64,000 bases of DNA from Actinophytocola sp963727495 (GTDB taxonomy: Bacteria > Actinomycetota > Actinomycetes > Mycobacteriales > Pseudonocardiaceae): contig CAVSGQ010000006.1 in NCBI GenBank assembly GCA_963727495.1, forward strand, positions 1,364,001 to 1,428,000. Reading direction: 5' to 3'. Below the pieces are notes generated by a model that saw nothing but the letters and a program-made list of their open reading frames with translations, made no database searches and was not told the origin of the DNA. Below, in pieces: positions 45,016-57,294 of this stretch. The first letter of the stretch is position 1, and every line of letters begins with the position of its first letter. The translations under genes were made by a program, and so were the position numbers.

Positions 45016-46972
45016 TCAGCGGTCGAAGCGGAGCAGGGTGTGCAGGGTGTCGCCGCCACGAACCCTGCCGCTGCCGAGCAGGAGCCACGCGGGCTCCCGC
45101 CGGCCGAAACCCGGCGAGTACCAGCCCAGCGGGGGCTCGGTCTCGCCGCGGTGTGCGGACCAGGCGAGGTCCGCGGGAAGTTCGAGCACCGCCGAGTGGT
45201 CCCGGTCGTGGCCGGGCCAGGTCAGGTGCGCGGTGCCGCCGTCGAGGTCGACCTCGACCGCGGGACCGAGATGGAAGGCGAGCCGGCAGTCGTGCGTGCC
45301 GCCCGCGTCGTCGAGCACGTCGTCGGACACGCGCAGCGCCGTACCGTCGAGCTCCACCGTGCGGCGGTGGGTCGCCGGCCGGTAGCCGTCGTGCCGGGCG
45401 CTCCAGCGGTGGTCCTCGGCGAGGAGCACCTCGGTGTTCGCGTGCCTCGTCCACAGGAACGGCCCGCCGCTGACCGACTGGTCGCGGCCGTCCAGCTCGA
45501 GCGTGTTGTGGCCGAGCGTGGAGCGGAAGTAGGCCCGCCACCCGGGCTGCCCGTGGTAGCAGTAGGTGCCGGGGTCGGCGAGGATGTCCACGCCGTCGTG
45601 GCGGACCTCCAGCGACAGCGCGTCGGCGTGCGCGTGCGCGGCGATGGACAGGAAGCCGTGCGGGCCGCCGTCGCAGCGGCACCAGATCTCGCCGTGCTCG
45701 CCGCCGCCGCGCAGGATCGTCATGCCGGCGTCGGTGAGGTGCACCGGCCGCTCCGACGGCCGGGGCGCGGTGACCCGGAACCGGTCCGCGCCGCCCGTGG
45801 CGGCGAGCGCGGCCAGCAGCGGGGTGCGCACGTCGGTCCCGGTGACCGCCGGCCACCACTCGCGGCGGCCGAACAGCGCGTCGCCGGTGGCCAGCAGCGA
45901 GCCCCACCGGTGCGTGCCGGCGCCGTCGAGCACCAGCCCGTGGCCGTCGTCGGCGTCGCCCTGCCGCGGCGGGTGCAGGCGGGCGTCCACGACCGCGGCG
46001 AGCGCGTCGCACATCCCCGCCAGCACTTGCCGGGTCGCCTCCGGCACCGCCGCCCCGGCGGCGTGCGCCTCGAGCGTGCCGGCGAGCCCCAGCTCCAGCA
46101 CCAGGCCGTGGTACTCGCTGGCCAGCTCCCGGTTGAGCCCGGAGCCGAAGGTGTTGGCGCGCAGGTGGGAGTCGAGCGCGTGCAGCGCGTCGGTCCGCCA
46201 GCCGGTCGACTGCGGGAACCACGGGAACGCCGACGCGGCCGCGAGCTGCCCCGCGGTCTCGGCGATCACGTGGTTGTTGGCCGACGAGCCGCGGCTGCGG
46301 AACGCCGCCAGCCAGCGCTGGTGGTGCCAGATCTGGTGCAGCGCCTCGGGGTTGTCCTCGAACAGCCCCGGCGCGCCCGGCCAGCCGTCGAGCAGCCGGC
46401 GCACCCACACCCAGGAGATCAGCCGGATGCCGAGCTCGATGCCGCTGACCCAGTGCACGCCGTGCAGCGGCGGGTTCGCCAGCCACCACGACCGCAGGTG
46501 GTCGGCGACCCGCTCGGCGTAGCGCTCGCTCGCCGGTCACCGCGTAGGCCGCGGCGAGCACGGTGAGGTGGTGGTGGCGCGAGGGCTCCCAGATCTGCTT
46601 GATGTCGCCGACGGCGTCCTCGCTGCGGTACGGGATGTCGAACGCGTAGGCGTCGGTGGGCGCGCGGCGGCCGGTCTTCGGGTCGAGCGACCAGTCCGGG
46701 TCGGCCATGTCCTCGCGCACCACGCCGAAGAACTCCGCGCGCCCGGCCAGCAGCTCGTCGGCCGTCTCGACGAGCCGCTTGACCGCGTCGGCCGGGATCT
46801 CGGGCAGCGCGGGCAGCGCGGTGAACTCGCGGTGGCGCAGCGGGCTCGGCGCCAGCGGGTCGGCGAACTCGGCACGCCAGCGCCGCTTGCGCAACACGTC
46901 CCCCGCGCGGCCGGCGACCTCGCGCGGCCCCATCCGGGACAGCCTGCGCAGGTACCAGCCGGGCGACATCAT
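45016..46972 (-). CDS. heparinase II/III-like protein, frameshifted near 46530
   Basis: About 651 residues after removing one extra base at 46526-46533. ATG at 46972 (MMSPGWYLRRLSRMGPREVA). The N-terminal alpha/alpha toroid has NNHVIAETAGQLAAA and FPQSTGWRTDALHALDSHL; the C-terminal beta domain has SIAAHAHADALSLEVRHDG and DPGTYCYHGQPGWRAYFRST. Homologues are very common next to the two-domain oxidoreductase in exopolysaccharide clusters, where they may trim or modify uronate polymers. ATGA overlap with the upstream gene. Confidence 0.85.
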
Positions 46973-49234
46973 GCCGGCGAACCGTTCGGGGCCGGGGCCG
47001 GGGCCGCCGTCCCGTTCGCGGACGCCGTCGCCGTCCCGGGGCGGGCGGGCCGCTCCAGGCGCACCGGCGCGCCGGTGTTCAGGCTCGTCTGCACGGCGAG
47101 CGTGGCGAGGGTGGTCGCGACGAGCGAGTCGACCGGCACCGGCATCGGGCCGCCGGGCGACCGCGGCGAGGAACGCGTCCAGCTCGGCCCGCTGGCCCTT
47201 GTCCCGGCCCTTCGGCAGCCGCGAGCTCAGCCAGCGCTTCTTCGCGTGCACCGACGCCTTCACGAAGTCGTCCAGCCGCAGCACCTTCCGGTCCGCCAGC
47301 AGGTCCAGCGTCTCCTTGGGGAAGCCGGGCGCGCCGGAGGTGGCGTAGGTGATGGCGGCGGTCGAGCCGTCCGGGTAGCGCAGCAGGATCTGCAGGTCGT
47401 CCTGGCCGGGGGTGGCGGAGGCGAACACCGAGGTGGGGTCGCCGTCGAGCAGCCAGCTCACCGTGTCGACGAAGTGGCCGCCCTCGCCGGCGAACCGGGT
47501 GCCCTCGCTGCCGGCCTGGTTGTACCAGCTGCCCGCGTCCAGCCGCCCGGCGTTGACCAGGTAGCGCACCGACGCCGGGCCGACCCGGGTGCCGAACTCC
47601 GCCTTGGCCGCGCGCAGCAGCGGCGCGAACCGGCGGTTGAAGCCGACCTGCAGCCGGTCGTTGCCGGTCTCGGCGATCGCGTCGAGCACGACGGCCAGCT
47701 CGGCCTCGGACAGCGCCAGCGGCTTCTCCACGAACACGGCCTTGCCCGCGCGCAGCGCCCGGGCGGTCAGCTCGGCGTGCGAGCTGTGCCGGGTCACCAC
47801 GAACACCGCGTCGATGTCGTCGTCGGCGAGCACGTCGTCCAGGTCGGTGGACGCGGCGGCGAAGCCGAACTTGCGCCGGGCGTTGGCCGCGGACAGCGCG
47901 GACGTGGTGACCACGTGGCGCAGCTGCACGTCCTCGCGCTCCACCAGGTGCGGCAGCAGCATCGAGGAGGCGTAGTTGCCGGCGCCGACGAACCCGAGCC
48001 GGGGCGGCCCGCCGCGCCGGCTCGGCGCGGTGGCCGGGGCCACCGGGTCGGTGACCGTCACCGGGACCGAGATCACCGGCGCGGCCGCGACCGTGTCCGC
48101 GTGGTCGGCGGAAGCGGCGTAGCGGAACAGCACGGCGACGGCCTTGAGCTCGCCGCCGTCGAGCGCCTGGTAGGTCTGCTCGGCCTCGGTGAAGTCGGCC
48201 ACGTGCGAGACCAGCGGCTCGACGTCGATCTTGTCGCGGGCGGCGAGGTCGAGGAAGCACTCCAGGTTGCGGCGCTCGGTCCAGCGCACGTAGCCGATCG
48301 GGTAGTCGCGGCCCTCCAGCTCGTAGGACGGGTCGTAGCGGCCGGGACCGTAGGAGCGGGAGAACCGGACGTCCAGCTCCTTCTCGTAGTAGGCGTTCCA
48401 CGGCAGGTTCAGCGAGCACTTGCCGATGTCGACGACCGTGCCGCGGTCGCGGGCCAGCTTCGCGGCCAGCTCCACCGGACCGTTCGAGCTGCCGCCCGCC
48501 GCCAGGTACACCTGGTCGACGCCGTGCCCGCCGGTCAGCTCGCCCACGGCGGTGTCGACGACCCCCGAGTCGGGGTGGCTGCACGCCAGCGCGCCGAGCC
48601 GCTCGGCCAGCTCGCAGCGGGACGGGTCGGGGTCCACGCCGACGACCCGGACGCCGGAGGCCACCAGCAGCTGGACCACGAGCTGCCCGATCAGGCCGAG
48701 GCCGACGACCAGCGCCACGTCACCGAGCTGCGGCTCGCCGCGGCGCACGCCCTGCATGGCGATCGAGCCGACGGTGCCGAACGCCGCGTGCCGCGGGTCG
48801 ACCCCGTCCGGCACCCGGGCGTAGAGGTTCCTGGGCACCCAGTTCAGCTCGGCGTGCAGCGCGTGCTCGTTGCCCGCGCAGGCCACCAGGTCTCCCACCG
48901 CGACGTCGTCGATGCCGGCGCCGACCTCCTCCACCACGCCGCACAGCGAGTAGCCGAGCGGGGTGTAGGAGTCGAGCTTGCTGGTGACCTTGCGGTAGGT
49001 GGCCGCGAGACCGTTGGTCGCCACGCTCTGCATGACCTTCGCGACCTGGTCCGGACGGGCCTTCGCCTTGCCGATCAACGACTTGCCCGCCTCGGACACC
49101 TTCATCATCTCGGTGCCCGTGGAGATCAGCGAGTAGAGCGTGCGGACGATGACACCGCCGGGCTTGCACGCCGGCACCGGCACGTCCAGCAGGGTCAGCT
49201 CCCCGCTCTTGTAATTCTGAACAACCTGCCGCAT
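46969..49234 (-). CDS. two-domain oxidoreductase: zinc-type alcohol dehydrogenase fused to Gfo/Idh, frameshifted near 47156
   Basis: About 754 residues after repair. Residues 1-370 form a medium-chain dehydrogenase (LYSLISTGTEMMKVSEAGKS, LGYSLCGVVEEVGAG, VVGLGLIGQLVVQLLVASG). Residues about 410-740 are a Gfo/Idh/MocA domain (RLGFVGAGNYASSMLLPHL, AVFVEKPLALSEAELA, GEGGHFVDTVSWLLDG). An extra G (plus strand, 47155-47157) moves the last 60 residues, ending GTAAPAPAPNGSPA, into another frame. The restored TGA overlaps the heparinase ATG, which supports the repair. Probably oxidises or reduces a sugar intermediate. Confidence 0.88.
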
Positions 49235-49330
49235 GCGGCCCGCCTCTCCGGAATCAAAACTGTTGGTCGCGTCTTGCAGCGATCGTTTCTTCTGGTCACG
49301 TACTTGTGGCCGGCTCGCGTCCCGTTCCCC

Positions 49331-51287
49331 TCAGGTGCGGTTGGCGGGCGCGCCGGTTGCGGCGCCTTCGGCGAGGGCTCGGGACGGGGTGTGTTCGGTG
49401 GCGCCGCGGTACCAGTACTCCAGGGTCAGTACGTGCCAGAGGTGCTTGGACCGGTCCTGCTGGCCGGCGGCGTCCTCGTCGACCAGCCGCTGCAGCGCCT
49501 CCTTGCGCAGCAGCCCGGAACTCACCAGCAGCCCCTCGTTGACGACCTCGCGCACCAGCGGCGCCAGGTCGCGGCTCATCCAGGCCCGCAGCGGCGCGCT
49601 GAACAGGCCCTTGGGCCGGTAGACGATCTCCTTGGGCAGGATCGAGGTGGCGGCCTGCTTGAGCGCCGCCTTGCCCTGCCGGCCGGCGATCTTGCCGTTG
49701 CCGGGGATGCGGAACGCGGCCTTGACCACCTCGACGTCGACGAACGGCACGCGCACCTCGGTGGAGGCGGCCATGCTCGACCGGTCGGTGTAGGCGAGGT
49801 TGAGCCCGGGCAGGAACAGCCGCGCGTCGGCCAGGCACATCCGGTTCACGTGGTCGGTCAGCGCGTTGTCGTGGTAGGTGTCCGCGTGCTCGGTCAGCAC
49901 GTCGTCGACCGTCTCGAGCAGGTCCGGGTTGACCAGGTCGAGCAGCTCGGCGCGGTCGTACATCGTGTAGCTGCGGCGGAACGCGGTCTCCTCCGGCAGC
50001 CCGGCGAAGGACAGGAACCGCTTGGCGAAGCGCACCGACCGGTAGCCGCGGCGCGCGGTGGCCACCGGCAGCCGGTCCACGACCGTCTCGACGGGACGGC
50101 GGAGCAGGCCGGGCACCTGCTGGTAGCGCAGCGCCAGCAGGTTCGCGAGGTGCTTGCGGTAGCCGGCGAACAGCTCGTCGGCACCCATCCCGGACAGCAT
50201 GACCTTCACGCCGGCCTCCCGGGCGGCGGTGCAGATCAGGTAGGTGTTGATGGCCGCGGGATCGCCGATCGGCTCGTCCAGGTGGTAGGTCATCTTCGGC
50301 AGCAGGTCCAGCACCTGCGGCGCGATCTCGATCTCGTGCAGGTCGACGCCGAACTTCTCCGCCACGATCCGCGCGTACTTCAGGTCGTCCGGCATCGCCT
50401 CGAACCGGGCGTCCTCGCTGCGGAAGCCGATCGTGTACGCGGAGATCCCGGGCTGGAAGCGCGCGGCGAGCGCGGTCAGGTAGCTCGAGTCGAGCCCGCC
50501 GGACAGGAACGTGGCCACCGGCACGTCGGACAGCAGGTGCATGCGGGTGGACTCGGCGATCACCTCGTCGAGGTCCATCGGCGGCAGGTGCTCGGCCTCG
50601 GCGGCGACGTCCTTGATGGACCAGAACGTCCCGCGCTCGGCGCCACCGTCCGGGCGCAGCCGCAGCCAGCGAGCCGGGCGGCAGCTTCTCCGCCTCGCGG
50701 TAGGCGCACCGCTGGTCGGGCACCCAGTAGTAGAGCAGCGACGCGACCAGCGCGCCGTTGTCGACGGTCAGCCCGTCGCCGAGCTCGTTCGCGAGGGCCT
50801 TCAGCTCGGAGGAGAACACCGTGCCGCGGCCGCGGCGGACCAGGAACAGCGGCTTGATGCCGAGCTGGTCGCGGACCAGGGTCAGCTCGCCGCTGCGCTC
50901 GTCGAAGATGCCGAACGCGAACATGCCGCGCAGCCGGGGCAGGCAGTGCGTGCCCCAGCGGCGGAACGCCTCCAGCACCACCTCGGTGTCCGAGGTGCCG
51001 CGGAACCGCACGCCGGCCGACTCGAGCTCGCGGCGCAGCTCCGGCGCGTTGTAGAGCTCGCCGTTGTAGGTGATGGCCAGCCCGTCGCAGACCATCGGCT
51101 GCGCGCCGGTCTCCGACAGGTCGATGATGGACAGCCGCCGGTGTCCCAGGTGGACCTCACCGCCGGCGCCGACGCGGTGGGCGTAGCGGCCCGAGCCGTC
51201 CGGCCCGCGGTGCGCGAGCGTGTCGGTCAGCCGGTCGGTGAGCGGTCCGCCGTCGGACCAGAGATACGTGCCTGCGATGCCGCACAT
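49331..51287 (-). CDS. asparagine-synthase-type amidotransferase, frameshifted near 50669
   Basis: About 651 residues after removing one extra base. ATG at 51287 gives MCGIAGTYLW, with the Cys2 nucleophile of class II glutaminases, and HRGPDGSG, HRRLSIIDLS and ITYNGELYN follow. The synthetase half has VATFLSGGLDSSYLTALAA and LSGMGADELFAGY. It moves ammonia from Gln to a carboxylate. Inside this cluster, with two uronate-forming dehydrogenases, amidation of a sugar carboxylate is as likely as asparagine synthesis. The C-terminal half alone starts near 50578 at MDLDEVIAES. Confidence 0.88.
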
Positions 51288-51304
51288 GGATGACTTCGGC
51301 CCTC

Positions 51305-53275
51305 TCAGCTCTGGGTCCTGCGGTGCACGAGCTCCTCCACGTCCTCCGGCCGGACCGGGGCGAACCGCTTGGTCGGCAGGTCGTGGACGGACTGCTCGCC
51401 GCCCTTCTCGGCGCCGTTGCCGTTGGCCGGGTGCGGCTGGACCGGCGCGAACCGCTTGGTGGGCGGCTCCGCGTTCCCGTGGGCCGCGCCGTTGACGCCA
51501 CCGGCCGGGACCGGCGCGGGGTAGGGCATCGCCGGCCTCGGCGCCTGCTTCGGCGCCGGTTCCTGGGCGGGCTCGGGAATCGCCGGCTCGGGTGCGGCCA
51601 CCGGCTCCGGGGTCCGTTCCGGGATCCGCTTGGGGAGCGGCGGGACCGGCTCGGGGGCCGGTGCCCGGGTCCGTGCCGGTGCCGGTTCGGGTGCCCGCGC
51701 CGGGGTGATGGCCGGGGAGGCCCCGTCCGGGGTGGCCTGCCGGGCGCGGCCGCGCAGCGCCGTGTGCAGGCTGTCCCACAACGTGCCGTCCGACTTGTCC
51801 CGCGGGTCCGGGTTCACCAGCACGATGCCGAGGATCGGGATCCGGGAGTCGGCGAGCTGGCGGGCCACCGTGTGCAGCCACGCGGTGTTCGCGTACCCGG
51901 TGCGCACGACGAGCAGCGTCTCGGTGCCGAGGTGGCGCAGGTCGGTCCACGCGGTGCCCGGGGTGACCGAGCCGATGCCGAGGCGCGTCTCGCCCCGCCG
52001 GGCCGGCGTGGTCTCCTCCGCGCCGATGATCCGGATCGGCCGGTCCGCGCGGCCGGTGAGCTGGCCGAGGTCGCGCCCGGGCAGGTCGTCGGCGACGATC
52101 CGGCCGGCCGGATCCTCGACGATCACCACCTCGCGGTCGGTGGCGAGCTCGGTCGCCACGTCCAGCGTCAGGGCGGCCGCGATCCGGCGCGTGCCGAGCT
52201 CGAGCACCGACACCGGGCCGGAGCCGCCGCGCACGAGCCGCACGACGGTGCCGGCGACGCGCCTGCGTTCCCGGGTGGTCCGCCTGCCCCGCCACAGCCG
52301 GGCCAGGCCGCGGCGCGGCGCGGGAAGCTGCGCGATGACCGAGGCGCCCAGGTTGGCCGCGATGTCCTTGCGCAGCACCGGCCGGTCCTTGACCACCCCG
52401 GTCAGAGCGGCCAGCATCCAGCCGACGATGAGCCCGAGCAGCAGGCCGATGGCGGAGTTGGCCACCAGCGTGGACAGGCGGGAGACCTTCAGCGCGCGCG
52501 GCGCGTCCACGATCTGCGTGCCGGCGGCCACCCGCGGCGCGCCGATGCCGGCCTCCTCCGCCTGCTGGCTCAGGTCGGACACGCGCGAGGTGAGCTCGGC
52601 GCGGCGGGCGTAGAGCGAGTCCAGGCCGGCCGCGTTCGGCTGGCTCTGGGTACCGTCCTGGCCCTGCGTGTCGGCCTGATCCTGGGCCTGCGTCTCCGCC
52701 GTGGAGATCTGCTTGTTGACCTGCTTGAGCTCGGCCTGGACCCGGTTGCGCTGGTCGGTGAGGGCCTTCGCCTCGGCGTCCGACCCCGCCTTGATCCGGC
52801 CGATGTGGTCGGCGATGAACACGTCGGCGAGCGCCTTGGCCCGGTTGACCGCGTCGGCGTTGGTCTTCGCCCGCACGGTCACCTCGAGCACGTTGTTCGT
52901 CACGCCGACGACGTCGTAGTCCTTGAGGAAGTCCTCGGGCCGCTGCGCGGAGCCGACCTGCTTCAGCGCGGCGCCGGCGATCTTGGCGGTGTCCATCAGC
53001 GCGATGTCGGTGCGGATGAGGTTGCCGCTGTCGGAGGGCTGGTCGTCCTCGTGCACCACGTACAGCCGCACGATCGCGGTCGGCGGGGCGGGCAGCAGCA
53101 CCGCGAGGGCGGCGCCGGCGAGCATGCCGACCAGGGCGAGGGCGACCCACATCCGGCGCCGGCGGCGGATCGCCAGCACCAGCCGGCTCAGGTCGAGCAG
53201 CGGCTGGCCGGTCGGCGCGGTGGCGGGCGGCTCCGGGATGGTGGTCGCTGTGGTCATGGCTGCGGTCTCTTTCAT
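51305..53275 (-). CDS. Wzz-like chain-length protein with Pro-rich tail
   Basis: 656 residues from the ATG at 53275, overlapping the previous stop. First transmembrane helix MWVALALVGMLAGAALAVLL (about 33-52), a coiled-coil extracytoplasmic part, second helix near 285-305 (IGLLLGLIVGWMLAAL), then a cytosolic domain resembling a degenerate BY-kinase without a visible Walker A. The last 150 residues are Pro/Ala/Glu-rich, ending with two copies of PTKRFAPV. It sets polymer length together with its neighbour. Confidence 0.82.
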   Translation of the reverse strand: MKETAAMTTATTIPEPPATAPTGQPLLDLSRLVLAIRRRRRMWVALALVGMLAGAALAVLLPAPPTAIVRLYVVHEDDQPSDSGNLIRTDIALMDTAKIAGAALKQVGSAQRPEDFLKDYDVVGVTNNVLEVTVRAKTNADAVNRAKALADVFIADHIGRIKAGSDAEAKALTDQRNRVQAELKQVNKQISTAETQAQDQADTQGQDGTQSQPNAAGLDSLYARRAELTSRVSDLSQQAEEAGIGAPRVAAGTQIVDAPRALKVSRLSTLVANSAIGLLLGLIVGWMLAALTGVVKDRPVLRKDIAANLGASVIAQLPAPRRGLARLWRGRRTTRERRRVAGTVVRLVRGGSGPVSVLELGTRRIAAALTLDVATELATDREVVIVEDPAGRIVADDLPGRDLGQLTGRADRPIRIIGAEETTPARRGETRLGIGSVTPGTAWTDLRHLGTETLLVVRTGYANTAWLHTVARQLADSRIPILGIVLVNPDPRDKSDGTLWDSLHTALRGRARQATPDGASPAITPARAPEPAPARTRAPAPEPVPPLPKRIPERTPEPVAAPEPAIPEPAQEPAPKQAPRPAMPYPAPVPAGGVNGAAHGNAEPPTKRFAPVQPHPANGNGAEKGGEQSVHDLPTKRFAPVRPEDVEELVHRRTQS

Positions 53276-54642
53276 GCCGAACCCACCAGTGCGCTCTCGG
53301 CCGGGTGGTCCTGTGTGTCGGCTCGCCCGGGCGGGTCGGCCGGCCGGGTCCGGTGCGCGACCAGCACGCCGAGCACGTCCAGCCCGGCGTCGGTGCACGC
53401 CTCGGTGATCTCGACCAGCTCCCAGGACGTCCGGGTTCCGGCGGTGACGACGGCGAGCACCCCGGCGGCGGTGGAGTCGTCGGCCAGCACGGGCCGCTCC
53501 GCGGACACCTCGAGCACCCGCAGCCGCTCGCGGGCGCCGCCCTCGGCGGCGGTACGCACCAGCCGCTCGGCCGCGTGGCTCGCGGTCGGGTCGTCCTTGG
53601 GGATCACGACGAGCACCCGGGGCGGGAGGCCGGTGTCCGGCGCGTGCTCACGCAGCCGCGCGAGCACCCGGCGGTAGCGGATGTCCAGGCCCTCGTCGTC
53701 GATGGCGGCCGGCAGGTCGGGCAGGTGCCACGGCCGGTCGTCCACGACCAGCCTGCGCAGCCGCGTGGCCAGGCCGGCGGGCTCCTCGCTCGGGTCGGGC
53801 TCGTCCGGCACGTCGATGCCGCCGAGCAGCGGCGCGCCGACCGCCGAGGCGATCTGCGTCTCCGCCCGCAGCCGCCGGTCGTTGCGGGCCAGGAACAGGT
53901 GGCCGAACAGGCCCACCAGCAGGAACAGGGCCGCCCCGCCCGCGACGAAGTGGGTCATGGTCGGCGCGGCCGGGCCGGTCGGCTTCTCGGCCGGCGCCAT
54001 CACGACCATCTTGGTCTGGCCGGCGGCCGCGTCGAGCTCGTCGATCTTGGTCATCGCCTCGGCGAGCGTGGTGCGCAGCGACTCCAGCTCGGTGCGCACG
54101 CCGACGCTGTCGATGGTGTTGCCCTTGCCGGCGGCCGCGTGCAGGTCGGAGATGCGCCGGTTGGTGTCGGCCACCTGCTGGCGCAGCGACTGCTGCTGCT
54201 CCTGGGAGACCTGCGCGGCCGGGTCGGTGGTGTCGGTGAGTAGCCGGGTGGAGAAGCTCACGAACTCGTTGGCCACCCGGTCGGCGAGCTGCTGGGCGTG
54301 CCCGGGGGTGTCGGCGACGCTCGTGACCTGGATGATGTTGCCGTCGGCGACCGCGGCCTCGACCGAGTCCCGAAGGTCGTTGCCGGACTTCCCCCAGTTC
54401 AGGCCCTCCGCGACCTTGTCCAGCACCGAGGAGCTCATCGCCACCTGCGCCTCGGTCACGAGCTCGTCCGGCTCGCGTGGACCCTGCAGCAGCACGTTGG
54501 CGGTGGCCTTGTACCCCGGCGAGAACAGCACCGAGGCGCCCGCGCCCACGACCGCGCCCAGCACGGCGAACACGATCAGTAACCGCCACCGCCGCCGGAC
54601 AACCTGCCCAACCATGGACAGCCGTACCGTGTCGTCGTTCAC
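53272..54642 (-). CDS. Wzz/YveK-like polysaccharide chain-length regulator
   Basis: 456 residues from the GTG at 54642. Helix 1 LLIVFAVLGAVVGAGASVLF, an extracytoplasmic coiled coil (SVADTPGHAQQLADRVANEF), helix 2 MTHFVAGGAALFLLVGLFGH at about 235-255, and a cytosolic Rossmann-like C-terminal part without a P-loop. Pairs with the next gene; both probably act in the Wzy pathway. A 137-bp gap separates it from the GT4 gene upstream, so a promoter may lie there. Confidence 0.87.
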   Translation of the reverse strand: MNDDTVRLSMVGQVVRRRWRLLIVFAVLGAVVGAGASVLFSPGYKATANVLLQGPREPDELVTEAQVAMSSSVLDKVAEGLNWGKSGNDLRDSVEAAVADGNIIQVTSVADTPGHAQQLADRVANEFVSFSTRLLTDTTDPAAQVSQEQQQSLRQQVADTNRRISDLHAAAGKGNTIDSVGVRTELESLRTTLAEAMTKIDELDAAAGQTKMVVMAPAEKPTGPAAPTMTHFVAGGAALFLLVGLFGHLFLARNDRRLRAETQIASAVGAPLLGGIDVPDEPDPSEEPAGLATRLRRLVVDDRPWHLPDLPAAIDDEGLDIRYRRVLARLREHAPDTGLPPRVLVVIPKDDPTASHAAERLVRTAAEGGARERLRVLEVSAERPVLADDSTAAGVLAVVTAGTRTSWELVEITEACTDAGLDVLGVLVAHRTRPADPPGRADTQDHPAESALVGSA

Positions 54643-54779
54643 TGCGAGGGTCCCCCTTTCGAGGTACTTCGTCCCGTGTCGATGGGTGACATCGGGCCGG
54701 TACTCACGAACCCCGTCGCCTCGAAACCGGCTTGGGTTACAGCTGTTCGGTGACTCTTAGTCAAATCGGGACATATGCC

Positions 54780-55965
54780 TTACGAACTGTGATCAACCGC
54801 TGACTCATATGCCGCGAGCAGCGCCTGCGCGGAGTTCGACCACGACAGCGCGCCCTCCACCCGGGTCTTGCCGAGCTCGCCCATCCGGGCCCGCTCGGCC
54901 GGGTCGTCGAGCAGCTGGGCGGTGAGCTTCGCGAACTCGGAGACGTCGTTGGCCTGCGCGTACACCGCCGCCTCGCCGGCCGAGACGCGCGCCTCGCGCA
55001 GCTCGAACGACACGATCGGCTTGCCCATCGCCATGTACTCCATGACCTTGTTCATGGTCGACACGTCGTTGAGCGGGTTCTTCGGGTCCGGCGACAGGCA
55101 CACGTCCGCGGTGGACAGGTAGCGCACCAGGTCCTCGTCCGGGATCCGTCCGGTGAACTCCACCTGGTCGGACAGGCCCAGCGCGGCGGCCAGCCGGACC
55201 ATGTCGTCGAACGTGTCACCGGCGCCGACGAACACCGCGTGCCAGTCGGTGCGGCCCTGCTCGTCGCGCAACGCGGCGAGCGCGCGCAGGGCGTAGTCCA
55301 CGCCGTCCTGCGGGCCCATCACGCCGAGGTAGCACAGCAGGTGCGGCTTGCCCTTCTTCAGCTCCGGCTCGGGCGGCACCTGCCGGAACCGCTCCACCGC
55401 CGGCGCGCTGCGGACCACGAACACCTTGTCCGGCCGCATGCCGCCGCGGGTCAGCGCGACCTGCCGGTAGCTCTCGTTCGTGGCGATCACCACGTCGGCG
55501 GCCCGGTAGGTGGCGCGCTCCGCGCGCAGCACCGCGCGGTAGAGGAAGTCCTCGCCCCGGTCGAACCGGGACAGGTACAGCTCGGGCACCAGGTCGTGCT
55601 GGTCGAACACGAACGCCGCGCCGCGCCGCTTGAGCATCCGGGCCACCAGGAACAGCAGGTCCGGCGGGTTGCAGGCGTGGACGACGTCGATCCTGCCCTG
55701 CTTGGCGACCTGGCGGGCCAGGCGCAGCTGGTGGCGGATCGCCGAGCCGTACTCCTTGACGTAGCCGGCCGGGCCGCCGGACGCCTCGAACCAGGGGTAG
55801 CGGTGGATGCGCACCCCGTCCAGCTCGACGTAGGGCTCGGTGTCCCGCTTGCTCCCCTGTGGACAGATGACGTGTACCTCCCAGCCCGCGTCCCGCAGGG
55901 TGGTGCACTCCTGCCACACCCTGCGGTCGAACGGAACGGAGAGGTTCTCGACCAGGATCAGTGCT

Positions 55966-55976
<11 letters not shown>
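54780..55976 (-). CDS. glycosyltransferase family 4
   Basis: 398 residues. RALILVENLSVPFDRRVWQE is the classic start of the exopolysaccharide GT4 subgroup; VVHACNPPDLLFLVARMLK, FVFDQHDLVPELYLSRF, CYLGVMGPQDGVDYAL and DPKNPLNDVSTMNKVMEYMA follow. The TTG start at 55976 overlaps the dehydrogenase stop by 11 bp. No other start fits the N-terminal motif. Confidence 0.93.

Positions 55977-57294
<1,318 letters not shown>

Noticed and set aside
47079..48584. Separate Arg/Ala-rich minus-strand protein inside the oxidoreductase gene
   Set aside because: Wrong-frame reading of the two-domain oxidoreductase with no recognisable domain.
50578..51287. Two split genes for glutaminase and synthetase halves of the asparagine synthase
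   Set aside because: One extra base joins them into a normal 651-residue protein, and the residues between the halves (KLPPGSW, LRLRPDGG and so on) are recovered in the repaired frame.
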